Source: Hordeum vulgare subsp. vulgare (Eukaryota; Streptophyta; Magnoliopsida; Poales; Poaceae). Taken from it: 64,000 nt of DNA. Below are positions 22,106 through 34,407 of the stretch, piece by piece (position 1 is the stretch's first letter; each line of letters begins with the position of its first letter). The translations under genes and the position numbers were made by a program. The notes under the pieces were generated by a model that worked only from the letters and a program-made list of their open reading frames with translations, made no database searches and was not told where the DNA came from. The stretch lies in contig NC_058524.1 of assembly GCF_904849725.1 (NCBI RefSeq), positions 509,438,263 to 509,502,262 on the forward strand, written 5' to 3'.

Positions 22106-23915
22106 TGTTGGGGAACGCCGCAAGGGAAACAAAAATTTTCCTACGCGCACGAAGACCTATCATGGTGATGTCCATCTACGAGAGGGGATGAGTGATCTAC
22201 GTACCCTTGTAGATCGTACAGCAGAAGCGTTAGTGAACGCGGTTGATGTAGTGGAACGTCCTCACGTCCCTCGATCCGCCCCGCGAACAATCCCGCGATC
22301 AGTCCCACGATCTAGTACCGAACGGACGGCACCTCCGCGTTCAGCACACGTACAGCTCGACGATGATCTCGGCCTTCTTGATCCAGCAAGAGAGACGGAG
22401 AGGTAGAAGAGTTCTCCGGCAGCGTGACGGCGCTCCGGAGGTTGGTGATGATCTTGTCTCAGCAGGGCTCCGCCCGAGCTCCGCAGAAACACGATCTAGA
22501 GGAAAAACTATGGAGGTATGTGGTCGGGCAGCCGTGAGAAAGTCGTCTCAAATCAGCCCTAAAACCTCCGTATATATAGGTGGGAGGGAGGGGAGGAGGC
22601 AGCCTCAAAACCTAAAGGTTTGGCCGAAATTGGAGGTGGAGGAGTCCTACTCCAATCCTACTTGGAGTAGGATTCCACCTTCCCACTTGGAAACTCTTTC
22701 CACCTTGTGTTTTTTCCTTCTCAAACCTTATGGGCCTTAGTGGGAACTTATTCCAGCCCACTAGGGGCTGGTTTATCTCTTCCCATAGCCCATGAGACCC
22801 CTTGGGGCGTGACACCCCTCCCGATGGTCCCCGGCACCCCTCCCGGCACTCCCGGTACACTACCGATGAGCCCGAAACTTTTCCGGTAATGCACGAAAAC
22901 CTTCCGGTAACCAAATGAGGTCATCCTATATATCAATCTTCGTTTCCGGACCATTCCGGAAACCCTCGTGACGCCCGTGATCTCATCCGGGACTCCGAAC
23001 AACATTCGGTAACCAACCATATAACTCAAATACGCATAAAACAACGTCGAACCTTAAGTGTGCAGACCCTGCGGGTTCGAGAACTATGTAGACATGACCC
23101 GAGAGACTCCTCGGTCAATATCCAATAGCGGGACCTGGATGCCCATATTGGATCCTACATATTCTACGAAGATCTTATCGTTTGAACCTCAGTGCCAAGG
23201 ATTCATATAATCCCGTATGTCATTCCCTTTGTCCTTCGGTATGTTACTTGCCCGAGATTCGATCGTTAGTATCCGCATACCTATTTCAATCTCGTTTACC
23301 GGCAAGTCTCTTTACTCGTTCCGTAATACAAGATCCCGCAACTTACATTAAGTTACATTGCTTGCAAGGCTTGTGTGTGATGTTGTATTACCGAGTGGGC
23401 CCCGAGATACCTCTCCGTCACACGGAGTGACAAATCCCAATCTCGATCTATACTAACTCAACGAACACCTTCGGAGATACCTGTAGAGCATCTTTATAGT
23501 CACCCAGTTACGTTGCGACGTTTGATACACACAAAGCATTCCTCCGGTGTCCGTGAGTTATATGATCTCATGGTCATAGGAACAAATACTTGACACGCAG
23601 AAAACAGTAGCAACAAAATGACATGATCAACATGCTACGTTTATTAGTTTGGGTCTAGTCCATCACATGATTCTCCTAATGATGTGATCCCGTTATCAAG
23701 TGACAACACTTGCCTATGGCCAGGAAACCTTGACCATCTTTGATCAACGAGCTAGTCAACTAGAGGCTTACTAGGGACAGTGTTTTGTCTATGTATCCAC
23801 ACAAGTATTGTGTTTCCAATCAATACAATTATAGCATGGATAATAAACGATTATCATGAACTAAGAAATATAATAATAACTAATTTATTATTGCCTCTAG
23901 GGCATATTTCCAACA
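22106..23915 (-). repeat. 3' LTR of element B
   Basis: 1810 bp in reverse orientation, from TGTTGGGGAACGCCGC to CATATTTCCAACA. The TATA motif on the minus strand is at 22571-22578. Confidence 0.95.
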
Positions 23916-23925
23916 GTCTCCCACT

Positions 23926-26900
23926 TGCACTAGAGTCAATAATCTAGTTCACATCACCATGTGATTCCAACGAATCCAACACCCATATAGTTATGGGGTC
24001 TGATCACGTCTTGCTCGTGAGAGAGGTTTTAGTCAACGGTTCTGAAACTTTCAGATCCGTGCGTTCTTTACAAATCTTTATGTCATCTTATAGATGCTGC
24101 TACTACATGCTATTCGGAAAAGCTCCAAATATCTACTCTACTATACGAATCCGTTTCACTACTCATAGTTATCCGAATTAGTGTCAAAGCTTGCATTGAC
24201 GTAACCCTTTACGACAAACTCTTTAACCACCTCCATAATCGAGAAAAATTCCTTAGTCCATTAGTTACTAAGGATAAATTTCGACCGCTGCTAGTGATTC
24301 AATCATGGATCACTCTTTGTACCTCTCAACATACTTTGAGTCAAGGCACACTTCAGGTGCGGTACACAGCATGGCATAATTTAGATTCTACGGCTAAGGC
24401 ATAGAAGACGACCTTCGTCTATTCTCTTTATTCTGCCGTGGTCGGGTTTTGAGTCTTACTCAAATTCACACCTCACAACGCAACCAAGAACTCCTTCTTT
24501 GCTGGTCTATTTTGAACTCTTTCAAAAACTTGTCAAGGCATGCATCTTGTTGAAACTTCTATTAAGCGCTTTCGATCTATCTCCATAGATCTTTGATGCT
24601 CAACGTTCAAGTAGCGTAATCCAGGTACTCCTTTGAAAACTTCTTTCAAACAACCTTGTATGCTTTACAGAAATTCTACATTACTTCTGATCCACAATAT
24701 GTCAACCACATATACCTATCAGAAATTCTATAGTGCTCCCACTCACTTCTTTGGAAATACAAGTTTCTCATAAACCTTGTACACACCCAAAATCTTTGAT
24801 CATCTCATCAAAGTGTATATTCCAACTCCGAGATGCTTGCACCAGTCCATTGAAGGATCACTGGAGCTTGCATACTTGCTAGTATCTTTAGGATCGACAA
24901 AACCTTCTCGTTGTATCACATACAATGTTTGCTCAAGGAAACCGTCGAGAAAACAATGTTTTGACATCCTACATGCAATATTTCATAAATAATGCATCAA
25001 CAACTAACATAATTCTAACAGACCTTTAGCATCGCTACGAGTGAGAAAGTCTCATCATAGTCAACTGTTTGATCTTGTCGAAAACATCTTTGCGACAAGT
25101 CGAGCTTTTCTTAATAGTGACTTATCACCATCATCGTCTGTCTTCTTTTAAAGATCCATTTTACCCAATAGTCCCATGACCATCAAGTAGTTCTACCAAA
25201 GTCTACACTTTGGTTTCACACATGGATCCTTTCTCGGATTTCATGGCTTCCACCCATTTGTCGGAATCTGGGCCCACCATCGCTTTCTCCATAACTCGTA
25301 GGTTCATTGTTGCTCAACAACATGACCTCCAAGACAGGGTTACCGTACTACTCTGCAGCAGTACGCAACCTTGTCGACCTACGAGGTTTTTAGTAACTTG
25401 ATTCGAAGCTCAATGATCATCATCATCAGCTTCCACTTCAATTGGTGTAGGCGCCACATGAACAACTTCCTGCGCCCTGCTACACGCTGGTTGAAGTGAT
25501 GGTTCAATAACCTCATCAAGTTCTACTACCCTCCCACTCAATTCTTTCGAGAGAAACCTTTCCTCGAGAAAGGATCCGTTTCTAGAAACAAACACTTTGC
25601 TTTCGGATCTGAGATAGGAGATGTACCCAACTGTTTTGGATATCCTATGAAGATGCATTTATCCGCTTTGGGTTCGAGCTTATCAGACTGAAACTTTTTC
25701 ACATAAGTGTCGAAACCCCAAACATTCAAGAAACGACAGTTTAGATTTCTCTAAACCTCAGTCTATACTGTGTCATCTCAACGGAAATACGCGGTGCCCT
25801 ATTTAAAGTGAGTGCAGTTGTCTCTAATGCATAACCCATAAACGATAGTGGTAATTCGATAAGAGACACCATAGTATGCACCATACCAAATAGTGCGTGG
25901 CTATGACGTTCAGACACATCATCACACTATGATGTTCCAGGTGGCATGAACTGCGAAACAATTTCCACATTGTCTTAACTGCGTACCAAAACTCGTAACT
26001 CAGATATTCATTTCTATGATCATATCGTAGACAGTTTATCCTCTTGTTACAATGAACTTCACTCTGAAACGTATTTGAACTTTTCAACATTTCAGACTTG
26101 TGATTCATTAAGTAAATACTCATGTATCTACTCAAATCGTTAGTGAAGTAAGAACATAATGATATCCACTGCGTGCCTCAGTACCCATTGGACTGCATAC
26201 ATCAAAATGTATCACTTCCAACAAGTTACTATCTTATTTCATCTCAATGAAAACAAGGCCTTGCTCATGTGGTATGATTTGCATGTCACTAGTGATTCGA
26301 AATCAGGTGAGTACAAAGATCCATCAGCATGGAGCCTCTTCATGCAATTTATACTAACATGACTCAAGCGGCAGTGCCACAAGTAAGTGGTACTATCATC
26401 ATCAACTCGCAACTTTTGGCACCAATATCATGAACATGTGTAACACTACGATCGAGATTCAATAAACCATTGAAGGTGATTATTCAAGAAAATAGAGTAA
26501 CCATTATTCTCTTTAAATGAATAATCGTATTGCAATAAACACGATCCAATCATGTTCATGCTTAACGCAAGCACCAAATAACAATTATTTAGGTTTAACA
26601 TCAATCCCGATGGTAGAGGGAGCGTGCGACGTTTGATCATATCAACCTTGGATACACTTCCAACACGTATCGTCACCTCGCCTTTAGCTAGTCTCCGTTT
26701 ATGCCGTAGCTTATATTTCGTGTTACTAATCACTTAGCAACCGAACCGGTATCCAATACCCTCATGCTACTAGGAGTACTAGTAAAGTACACATCAACAT
26801 CATGTATATCTAATATACTTCTCTTGACTTTTGCCAGCCTTCTTATCTACCAAGTATCTAGAGTTTCTCCGCCTCAGTGACTGTTCCCCTCATTACAGAA

Positions 26901-27760
26901 GCACTTAGTCTCGGGTTTGGGTTTAATCTTGGGTCTCTTCATTAGTGTAGCAACTGTTTTGCCATTTCACGAAGTATCCCTTCTAGCCCTTGCCTTTCTT
27001 GAAACTTAGTGGTTTTACAAACCATCAACTATTGATGCTCCTTCTTGATTTCTATTTTCGCAGTGTCAAACATCGCGAATCGCTCAAGGATCATTGTATC
27101 TATCCTTGATATGTTATAGTTCATCACGAAGCTCTCACAGCTTGGTGGCAGTGACTTTGGAGAACTATCACTATCTCATCTGGAAGATTAACTCCCACTT
27201 GATTCAAGCGATTGTCGTACTCGGACAATCCGAGCACATGCTCAACAATTGAGCCTTTCTCCTTTACTTTGTGGACAAAGAATCTTGTCGGAGGTCTCGT
27301 ACCTCTTAACAAGGGCACAAGCATGAAATCACAATTTCATCTCTTTAGAACATCACTTATGTTCCGTGACGTTTTACAACGTTTTCGGCGCCTTGCTTCT
27401 AAGCCATTAAGTATTTTGCACTGAACTATCGTGTAGTCATCAGAAACGTGTATGTCGGATGTTCATAGCATCCATAGACGACAATCGAGGTGCAGCACAC
27501 CGAGTGGTGCATTAAGGACATAAGCCTTCTGTGTAGCAACGAGGACAATCCTCGGTTTTACAGACTTAGTCTGCAAAGTTTGCTACTATCAACTTTCAAC
27601 TAAATTTTCTCTAGGAACATATAAAAACAGTAGAGCTATAGCGCAAGCTACATCGCAATTCGCAAAGACCATTAGACTATGTTCATGACAATTTGTTCAA
27701 TTAATCATATTACTTAAGAACTCCCACTCAAAAAGTACATCTCTCTAGTCATTTGAGTGG
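23926..27760 (-). pseudogene. gag-pol of element B (heavily broken)
   Basis: The same domain fragments as in element A, on the minus strand. Gag: 27324-27124 (GLSEYDNRLNQVGVNLPD). Pre-integrase: 26733-26446 (NNCYLVLALSMNMIG). Integrase core: 26135-25824 (SRYMSIYLMNHKSE, EYLSYEF). Integrase C-terminus: 25729-25410 (KCIFIGYPK, NGSFLEERFLSKE). RT and RNase H remnants run from about 25400 to 24000. ORF ends coincide with those of element A in several places. The damage therefore predates this young insertion, and the copy must have moved with proteins supplied by another element. Confidence 0.85.
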
Positions 27761-28878
27761 TACATGATCCAAATCCACTATCTCAAGTCCGATCATCACG
27801 TGAGTCGAGAATAGTTTCAGTGGTAAGCATCTCTATGCTAATCATATCAACTATACAATTCATGCTCGACCTTTCGGTCTCATGTGTTCCGAGGCCATGT
27901 CTGCACATGCTAGGCTCGTCAAGCTTAACCCGAGTGTTCCGCGTGTGCAACTGTTTTGCACCCGTTGTATGTGAACGTTGAGTCTATCACACCCGATCAT
28001 CACGTGGTGTCTCGAAACGAAGAACTGTCGCAACGGTGCACAGTCGGGGAGAACACAATTTCGTCTTGAAATTTTAGTGAGAGATCACCTCATAATGCTA
28101 CCGTCGTTCTAAGCAAAATAAGGTGCATAAAAGGATTAACATCACATGCAATTCATAAGTGACATGATATGGCCATCATCACGTGCTTCTTGATCTCCAT
28201 CACCAAAGCACCGGCACGATCTTCTTGTCACCGGCGCCACACCATGATCATCCATCAACGTGTTGCCATCGTGGTTGTCGTGCTACTTATGCTATCACTA
28301 CTAAAGCTACAGCCTAGCAAAATAGTAAACGCATCTGCAAGCACATATGTTAGTATAAAGACAACCCTATGGCTCCTGCCGGTTGCCGTACCATCGACGT
28401 GCTAGTCGATATTTCTATTACAACATGATCATCTCATACATCCAATATATCACATCACATCGTTGGCCACATCATATCACAATCATACCCTGCAAAAACA
28501 AGTTAGACGTCCTCTAATTTTGTTGTTGCATGTTTTACGTGGTGACCAAGGGTATCTAGTAGGATCGCATCTTACTTACGCAAACACCACAACGGAGATA
28601 TATGAGTTGCTATTTAACCTCATCCAAGGACCTCCTCGGTCAAATCCGATTCAACTAAAGTTGGAGAAACCGACACTTGCCAGTCATCTTTGAGCAAAGG
28701 GGGTTACTCGTAACGATGAAACCAGTCTCTCGTAAGCGTACGAGTAATGTCGGTCCAAGCCGCTTCAATCCAACAATACCGCGGAATCAAGAAAAGACTA
28801 AGGAGGGCAGCAAAACGCACATCACCGCCCACAAAAACTTTTGTGTTCTACTCGAGAAGACATCTACGCATGAACCTA
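27761..28878 (-). other. Leader region of element B
   Basis: Non-coding or degenerate sequence between primer site and gag remnant, collinear with 31511-32639 of element A. Confidence 0.6.
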
Positions 28879-28891
28879 GCTCATGATGCCA
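28879..28891 (-). other. Primer binding site of element B
   Basis: TGGCATCATGAGC on the minus strand, one base from the LTR, identical to the site in element A. Confidence 0.75.
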
Positions 28892-28892
28892 C

Positions 28893-30702
28893 TGTTGGGG
28901 AACGCCGCAAGGGAAACAAAAATTTTCCTACGCGCACGAAGACCTATCATGGTGATGTCCATCTACGAGAGGGGATGAGTGATCTACGTACCCTTGTAGA
29001 TCGTACAGCAGAAGCGTTAGTGAACGCGGTTGATGTAGTGGAACGTCCTCACGTCCCTCGATCCGCCCCGCGAACAATCCCGCGATCAGTCCCACGATCT
29101 AGTACCAAACGGACGGCACCTCCGCGTTCAGCACACGTACAGCTCGACGATGATCTCGGCCTTCTTGATCCAGCAAGAGAGACGGAGAGGTAGAAGAGTT
29201 CTCCGGCAGCGTGACGGCGCTCCGGAGGTTGGTGATGATCTTGTCTCAGCAGGGCTCCGCCCGAGCTCCGCAGAAACACGATCTAGAGGAAAAACTATGG
29301 AGGTATGTGGTCGGGCAGCCGTGAGAAAGTCGTCTCAAATCAGCCCTAAAACCTCCGTATATATAGGTGGGAGGGAGGGGAGGAGGCAGCCTCAAAACCT
29401 AAAGGTTTGGCCGAAATTGGAGGTGGAGGAGTCCTACTCCAATCCTACTTGGAGTAGGATTCCACCTTCCCACTTGGAAACTCTTTCCACCTTGTGTTTT
29501 TTCCTTCTCAAACCTTATGGGCCTTAGTGGGAACTTATTCCAGCCCACTAGGGGCTGGTTTATCTCTTACCATAGCCCATGAGACCCCTTGGGGCGTGAC
29601 ACCCCTCCCGATGGTCCCCGGCACCCCTCCCGGCACTCCCGGTACACTACCGATGAGCCCGAAACTTTTCCGGTAATGCACGAAAACCTTCCGGTAACCA
29701 AATGAGGTCATCCTATATATCAATCTTCGTTTCCGGACCATTCCGGAAACCCTCGTGATGTCCGTGATCTCATCCGGGACTCCGAACAACATTCGGTAAC
29801 CAACCATATAACTCAAATACGCATAAAACAACGTCGAACCTTAAGTGTGCAGACCCTGCGGGTTCGAGAACTATGTAGACATGACCCGAGAGACTCCTCG
29901 GTCAATATCCAATAGCGGGACCTGGATGCCCATATTGGATCCTACATATTCTACGAAGATCTTATCGTTTGAACCTCAGTGCCAAGGATTCATATAATCC
30001 CGTATGTCATTCCCTTTGTCCTTCGGTATGTTACTTGCCCGAGATTCGATCGTTAGTATCCGCATACCTATTTCAATCTCGTTTACCGGCAAGTCTCTTT
30101 ACTCGTTCCGTAATACAAGATCCCGCAACTTACATTAAGTTACATTGCTTGCAAGGCTTGTGTGTGATGTTGTATTACCGAGTGGGCCCCGAGATACCTC
30201 TCCGTCACACGGAGTGACAAATCCCAGTCTCGATCTATACTAACTCAACGAACACCTTCGGAGATACCTGTAGAGCATCTTTATAGTCACCCAGTTACGT
30301 TGCGACGTTTGATACACACAAAGCATTCCTCCGGTGTCCGTGAGTTATATGATCTCATGGTCATAGGAACAAATACTTGACACGCAGAAAACAGTAGCAA
30401 CAAAATGACACGATCAACATGCTACGTTTATTAGTTTGGGTCTAGTCCATCACATGATTCTCCTAATGATGTGATCCCGTTATCAAGTGACAACACTTGC
30501 CTATGGCCAGGAAACTTTGACCATCTTTGATCAACGAGCTAGTCAACTAGAGGCTTACTAGGGACAGTGTTTTGTCTATGTATCCACACAAGTATTGTGT
30601 TTCCAATCAATACAATTATAGCATGGATAATAAACGATTATCATGAACTAAGAAATATAATAATAACTAATTTATTATTGCCTCTAGGGCATATTTCCAA
30701 CA
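28893..30702 (-). repeat. 5' LTR of element B
   Basis: 1810 bp, nearly identical to 22106-23915. TATATATA on the minus strand is at 29358-29365. Confidence 0.95.
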
Positions 30703-31235
30703 CAACCCACCCGGGGGAAGCCCATAGGCCTTAGGTATGCCACACCAGCCCTTAGTGGGCTGGTGGGACAGCCAAAGAGGCCCTATGCGCAGGATAAAGA
30801 AAAACCAAAGAGAAAAGGAAAAAAAGGGGAAGTGGGAAGGAAGGGAAGGACTCCACCTTCCAAACCTAGTTGGACTAGGATTGGAAGGGGGAATCCTACT
30901 CCCCCCTTCGGCCGACCCCTTGGGGATTCCTTAAGCCTCAAGGCAAGGTTCCTCCCCTCCCTCTATATATACCAAGGTATTAGGGCTGATTTGACACAAC
31001 TTTGCCACGTGTTGCTCGACCCTATACCACGCAGTTTTTCCTCTCGATCGTATTTCTGCGGAGCTCGGGCAGAGCCCTGCACGAGTAGATCCTTCACCAC
31101 TACTGGAGCGCCGTCACGCTGCTGGAGAACTCTTCTACCTCTCTGCCCCTCTTGCTGGATCAAGAAGGTGGAGATCGTCATCGAGCTGTACGTGTGCTGA
31201 ACGCGGAGGTGCCGTCCGTTCAGCACTAGATCGCA

Positions 31236-31331
31236 AGACGGTTCGTGCAACGGATCGTGAGATGGATCGCGGGACGGATCGTGGGATGGATCGCGGGAAG
31301 GTTCGTGGGACGGTTCGTGGGGCGGTTCGAG
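31236..31331 (+). repeat. 12-bp tandem array in the 5' LTR of A, 8 units
   Basis: Eight units of GGACGGATCGTG type, alternating GGATCG and GGTTCG. The array lies about 265 bases below the TATA box, so in the transcribed R/U5 part. Confidence 0.85.
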
Positions 31332-31497
31332 GGACGTGAAGACGTTCCACTACATCAACCTTGTTTCTTAACGCTTCCTGCTGTGCGATCTACAAGGGTA
31401 CGTAGATCTGAAATCCCCCTCGTAGATGGACATCACCATGAAAGGTATTGCGTGTGCGTAGGAAATTTTTTGTTTGCCATGCAACGTTCCCCATTAG

Positions 31498-31510
31498 TGG
31501 CATCATGAGC
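31498..31510 (+). other. Primer binding site of element A
   Basis: TGGCATCATGAGC, one base after the LTR end. It is a variant of the tRNA-Met site. Element B has the same variant on the minus strand. Confidence 0.7.
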
Positions 31511-32639
31511 TAGGTTCATGCGTAGATGTTATCTCGAGTAGAACAGAAAAGTTTTTGTGGGCGGTGATGTGCGATTTGCTGCCCTCCTTAGTCTTTTCTT
31601 GATTCCGTGGTATTGCTGGATCGAAGCGGCTCAGACCGACATTACTCGTACGCTTACGAGAGACTGGTTTCATCGCTACGAGTAACCCCGTTGCTCAAAG
31701 ATGACTGGCGAGTGTCGGTTTCTTCAACTTTAGTTGAATCGTATTTGACCGAGGAGGTCCTTGGAGAGAGGTTAAATACCAATTCATATATCTCCGTTGT
31801 GGTGTTTGCGTAAGTAAGATGCGATCCTACTAGATACCCATGGTCACCACGTAAAACATGCAACAACAATTAGAGGACGTCTAACTTTTTTTTGCAGGGT
31901 ATGCTTGTGATGTGATATGGCCAACAACGTGATGTGATATATTGGATGTATGAGATGATCATGTTGTAATAGTTAATATTGACTTGCACGTCGATGCTAC
32001 GGCAACCGGCAGGAGCCATAGGGTTGTCTTTAAACTAACGTTTGTGTTTGCAGATGCGTTTACTATATAGCTAGGACGTAGCTTTAGTAGTAATAGCATA
32101 GCATACATGACAACCTCGATGGCAGCACGATGATGGAGATCATGATGATGGGGATCATGGTGTGGCGCCGGTGACAAGAAGATCATACCGGTGCTTTGGT
32201 GATGGAGATCAAGGAGCACTTGGTGATGGCCATATCATGTCACTTATGAATTGCATGTGATGTTAATCCTTTATGCACCTTATCTTGCTTAGAACGATGG
32301 TAGCATTATGAGGTGATCTCTCACTAAAATTTCAAGACGAAATTCTGTTCTCCCCGACTGTGCACCGTTGCGACAGTTCGTCGTTTCGAGACACCACGTG
32401 ATGATCGGGTGTGATAGAGTCAACGTTCACATACAACGGGTGCAAAACAGTTGCACACGCAGAACACTCGGGTTAAACTTGACGAGCCTAGCATGTGCAG
32501 ACATGGCCTCGGAACACAAGAGACCGAAAGGTCGAGCATGAATCGTATAGTTGATATGATTAGCATAGAGATGCTTACCGCTGAAACTATTCTCGACTCA
32601 CGTGATGATCGGACTTGAGATAGTGGATTTGGATCATGT
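31511..32639 (+). other. Leader region of element A
   Basis: Untranslated or degenerate sequence between the primer site and the C insertion. It is collinear with 27760-28878 of element B on the opposite strand. No intact gag start is seen. Confidence 0.6.
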
Positions 32640-34402
32640 TGTTGGATAACGTAGCATAAATTCAAAATTTTCCTACGCCATATTCAGATCTTCCTATGGA
32701 GAGACCAGCAACGAGAGAGGGGTGAGTGCATCTTCATACCTTTTAAGATCACTAAGCGGAAGCGTTGCTAGAACGCGGTTGATGGAGTCGTACTCGCGGC
32801 GATTCAGATCGCGGTGTGATTCCGATCTAGTGCCGAACCACGACACCTCCGCGTTCAACACACGTGCAGCCCGGTGACGTCTCCGGCACCTTGATCCAGC
32901 AAGGAGGAGGGAGAGGTTGGGGAAGATCTTCGGCAGCACGACGGCGTGGTGTCGATGGAGAGACGAGGTCTCCTGGCAGGGCTTCACCAAGCACCGTGGG
33001 AGAGGAGGAAGGAGGGGGCAGGGCTGCGCCGAGGGAGAGGGAAAACCGTGTGTAAAACAGCCCCAAACCCCCCACTATATATAGGAGGAGGAGAGGGGGG
33101 GGGGTGCAACCCCTAGGGTTCCCACCCTAGGTGGTGCGGCAGCCCCCCAGATGGGAGGTGCGGCGGCCAGGGCAGGGGGAGGGGGTGGCGCACCCCTAGG
33201 TGGGCCTTAGGCCCACCAGCGCCTAGGGTTTCCCCCCTCTCCACCTCCTGCGCCTTGGGCCTCTTTGTGGGCGGCGCTCCGGCCCACTTTGGGCTGGTTG
33301 CCCTCCCTCTTTTGGCCCATGCTACCTCTTGGGGCTGGTGGCCCCTCCCGGTGGACCCCCGGGACCATTTCCGGTGGTCCCGGTGGTCCCGGTATACTAC
33401 CGGTGACGCCCGAAACATTTCCGGTGTCCAAAACCATCCATCCTATATATCAATCTTTACCTCCGGACCATTCCGGAGCTCGTCGTGATGTACGGGATCT
33501 CATTTGGGACTCCGAACAACTTTTGGTAACATCGTATAACAATTCCCTATAACCCTAGCATCATCGAACCTTAAGTGTGTAGACCCTACGGGTTCGGGAG
33601 ACACGCAGACATGACCGGGACACCTCTCCGGCCAATAACCATCAGCGGGGTCTGGATAGCCATGGTGGCTCCCACTTGCTCCACGATGATCTCTTCGGAT
33701 GAACCACGATGTCAAGGATTCAATCAATCCCGTATACAATTCCCTTTGTCTGTCGGTATAGAACTTGCCCGAGATTCGATCGTCGGTATACCTATACCTT
33801 GTTCAATCTCGTTACCGGTAAGTATCTTTACTCGTTCCGTAGCACATCATCGTGTGACTAACTCCTTAGTCACATTGAGCTCATGATGATGTTCTACCGA
33901 GTGGGCCCAGAGATACCTCTGTCACGCGGAGTGACAAATCCCGATCTTGATTCGTACCAACCCAACAGACACCTTCAGAGGTACCCGTAGTGCACCTTTA
34001 TAGTCACCCAGTTACATTGTGACGTTTGATACACCCAAAGCACTCCTACGGTATCCGGGAGTTGCACAATCTCACGGTCGAAGGAAAAGACACTTGACAT
34101 TAGAAAAGCTTTAGCATACGAACAATACGATCTAGTGCTTCTTGTCCATCACATCATTCTCCCAATGATGTGATCCCGTTATCAATGACATCTAATGCCC
34201 ATGATCAGGAAACCATGATCATCTATTAACTAACGAGCTAGCCAACTAGAGGCTTGCTAGGGACACATTGTGATCTATTTATTCGCACATGTATTACTGT
34301 TTCCTTTTAATACAATTATAGCATGAATAATAGACAATTATCATGAACAAGGAAATATGATAATAACCATTTTATTATTGCCTCTAGGGCATATTTCCAA
34401 CA
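32640..34402 (-). mobile_element. Solo LTR C, WIS/BARE-like, inside element A
   Basis: 1763 bp in reverse orientation, from TGTTGGATAACGTAGC to GGGCATATTTCCAACA, with the perfect duplication CATGT (32635-32639 and 34403-34407). No internal domain remains. It shares the outer LTR sequence with elements A and B but differs inside, so it comes from another subfamily. The minus-strand TATA motif is near 33073-33082. Confidence 0.92.
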
Positions 34403-34407
34403 CATGT

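Larger units (their letters stand above)
22106..30702 (-). mobile_element. Angela/WIS/BARE-1-like Copia element B, young insertion
   Basis: A complete 8597-bp element in reverse orientation inside the 5' LTR of element A, with the perfect duplication CAACC (22101-22105 and 30703-30707). Both LTRs are exactly 1810 bp and I count only about seven single-base differences, about 0.4%. At the commonly used grass LTR rate of 1.3e-8 per site per year this is near 0.15 million years. The internal domain (4977 bp) is collinear with that of element A and broken in the same way. Confidence 0.95.
21017..31496 (+). repeat. 5' LTR of element A, interrupted by element B
   Basis: The LTR is 21017-22105 joined to 30708-31496, about 1.88 kb, with element B and one copy of CAACC in between. 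TATATATA at 30964-30971 is the likely promoter box. The terminal bases are CCCCATTA, against CCCCATCA in the 3' LTR. Confidence 0.9.

Noticed and set aside
22071..22740. Plus-strand ORFs of 111-125 codons, repeated at 28747-29527
   Set aside because: They lie in the two LTR copies of element B; the repetition reflects LTR duplication, not a gene family.
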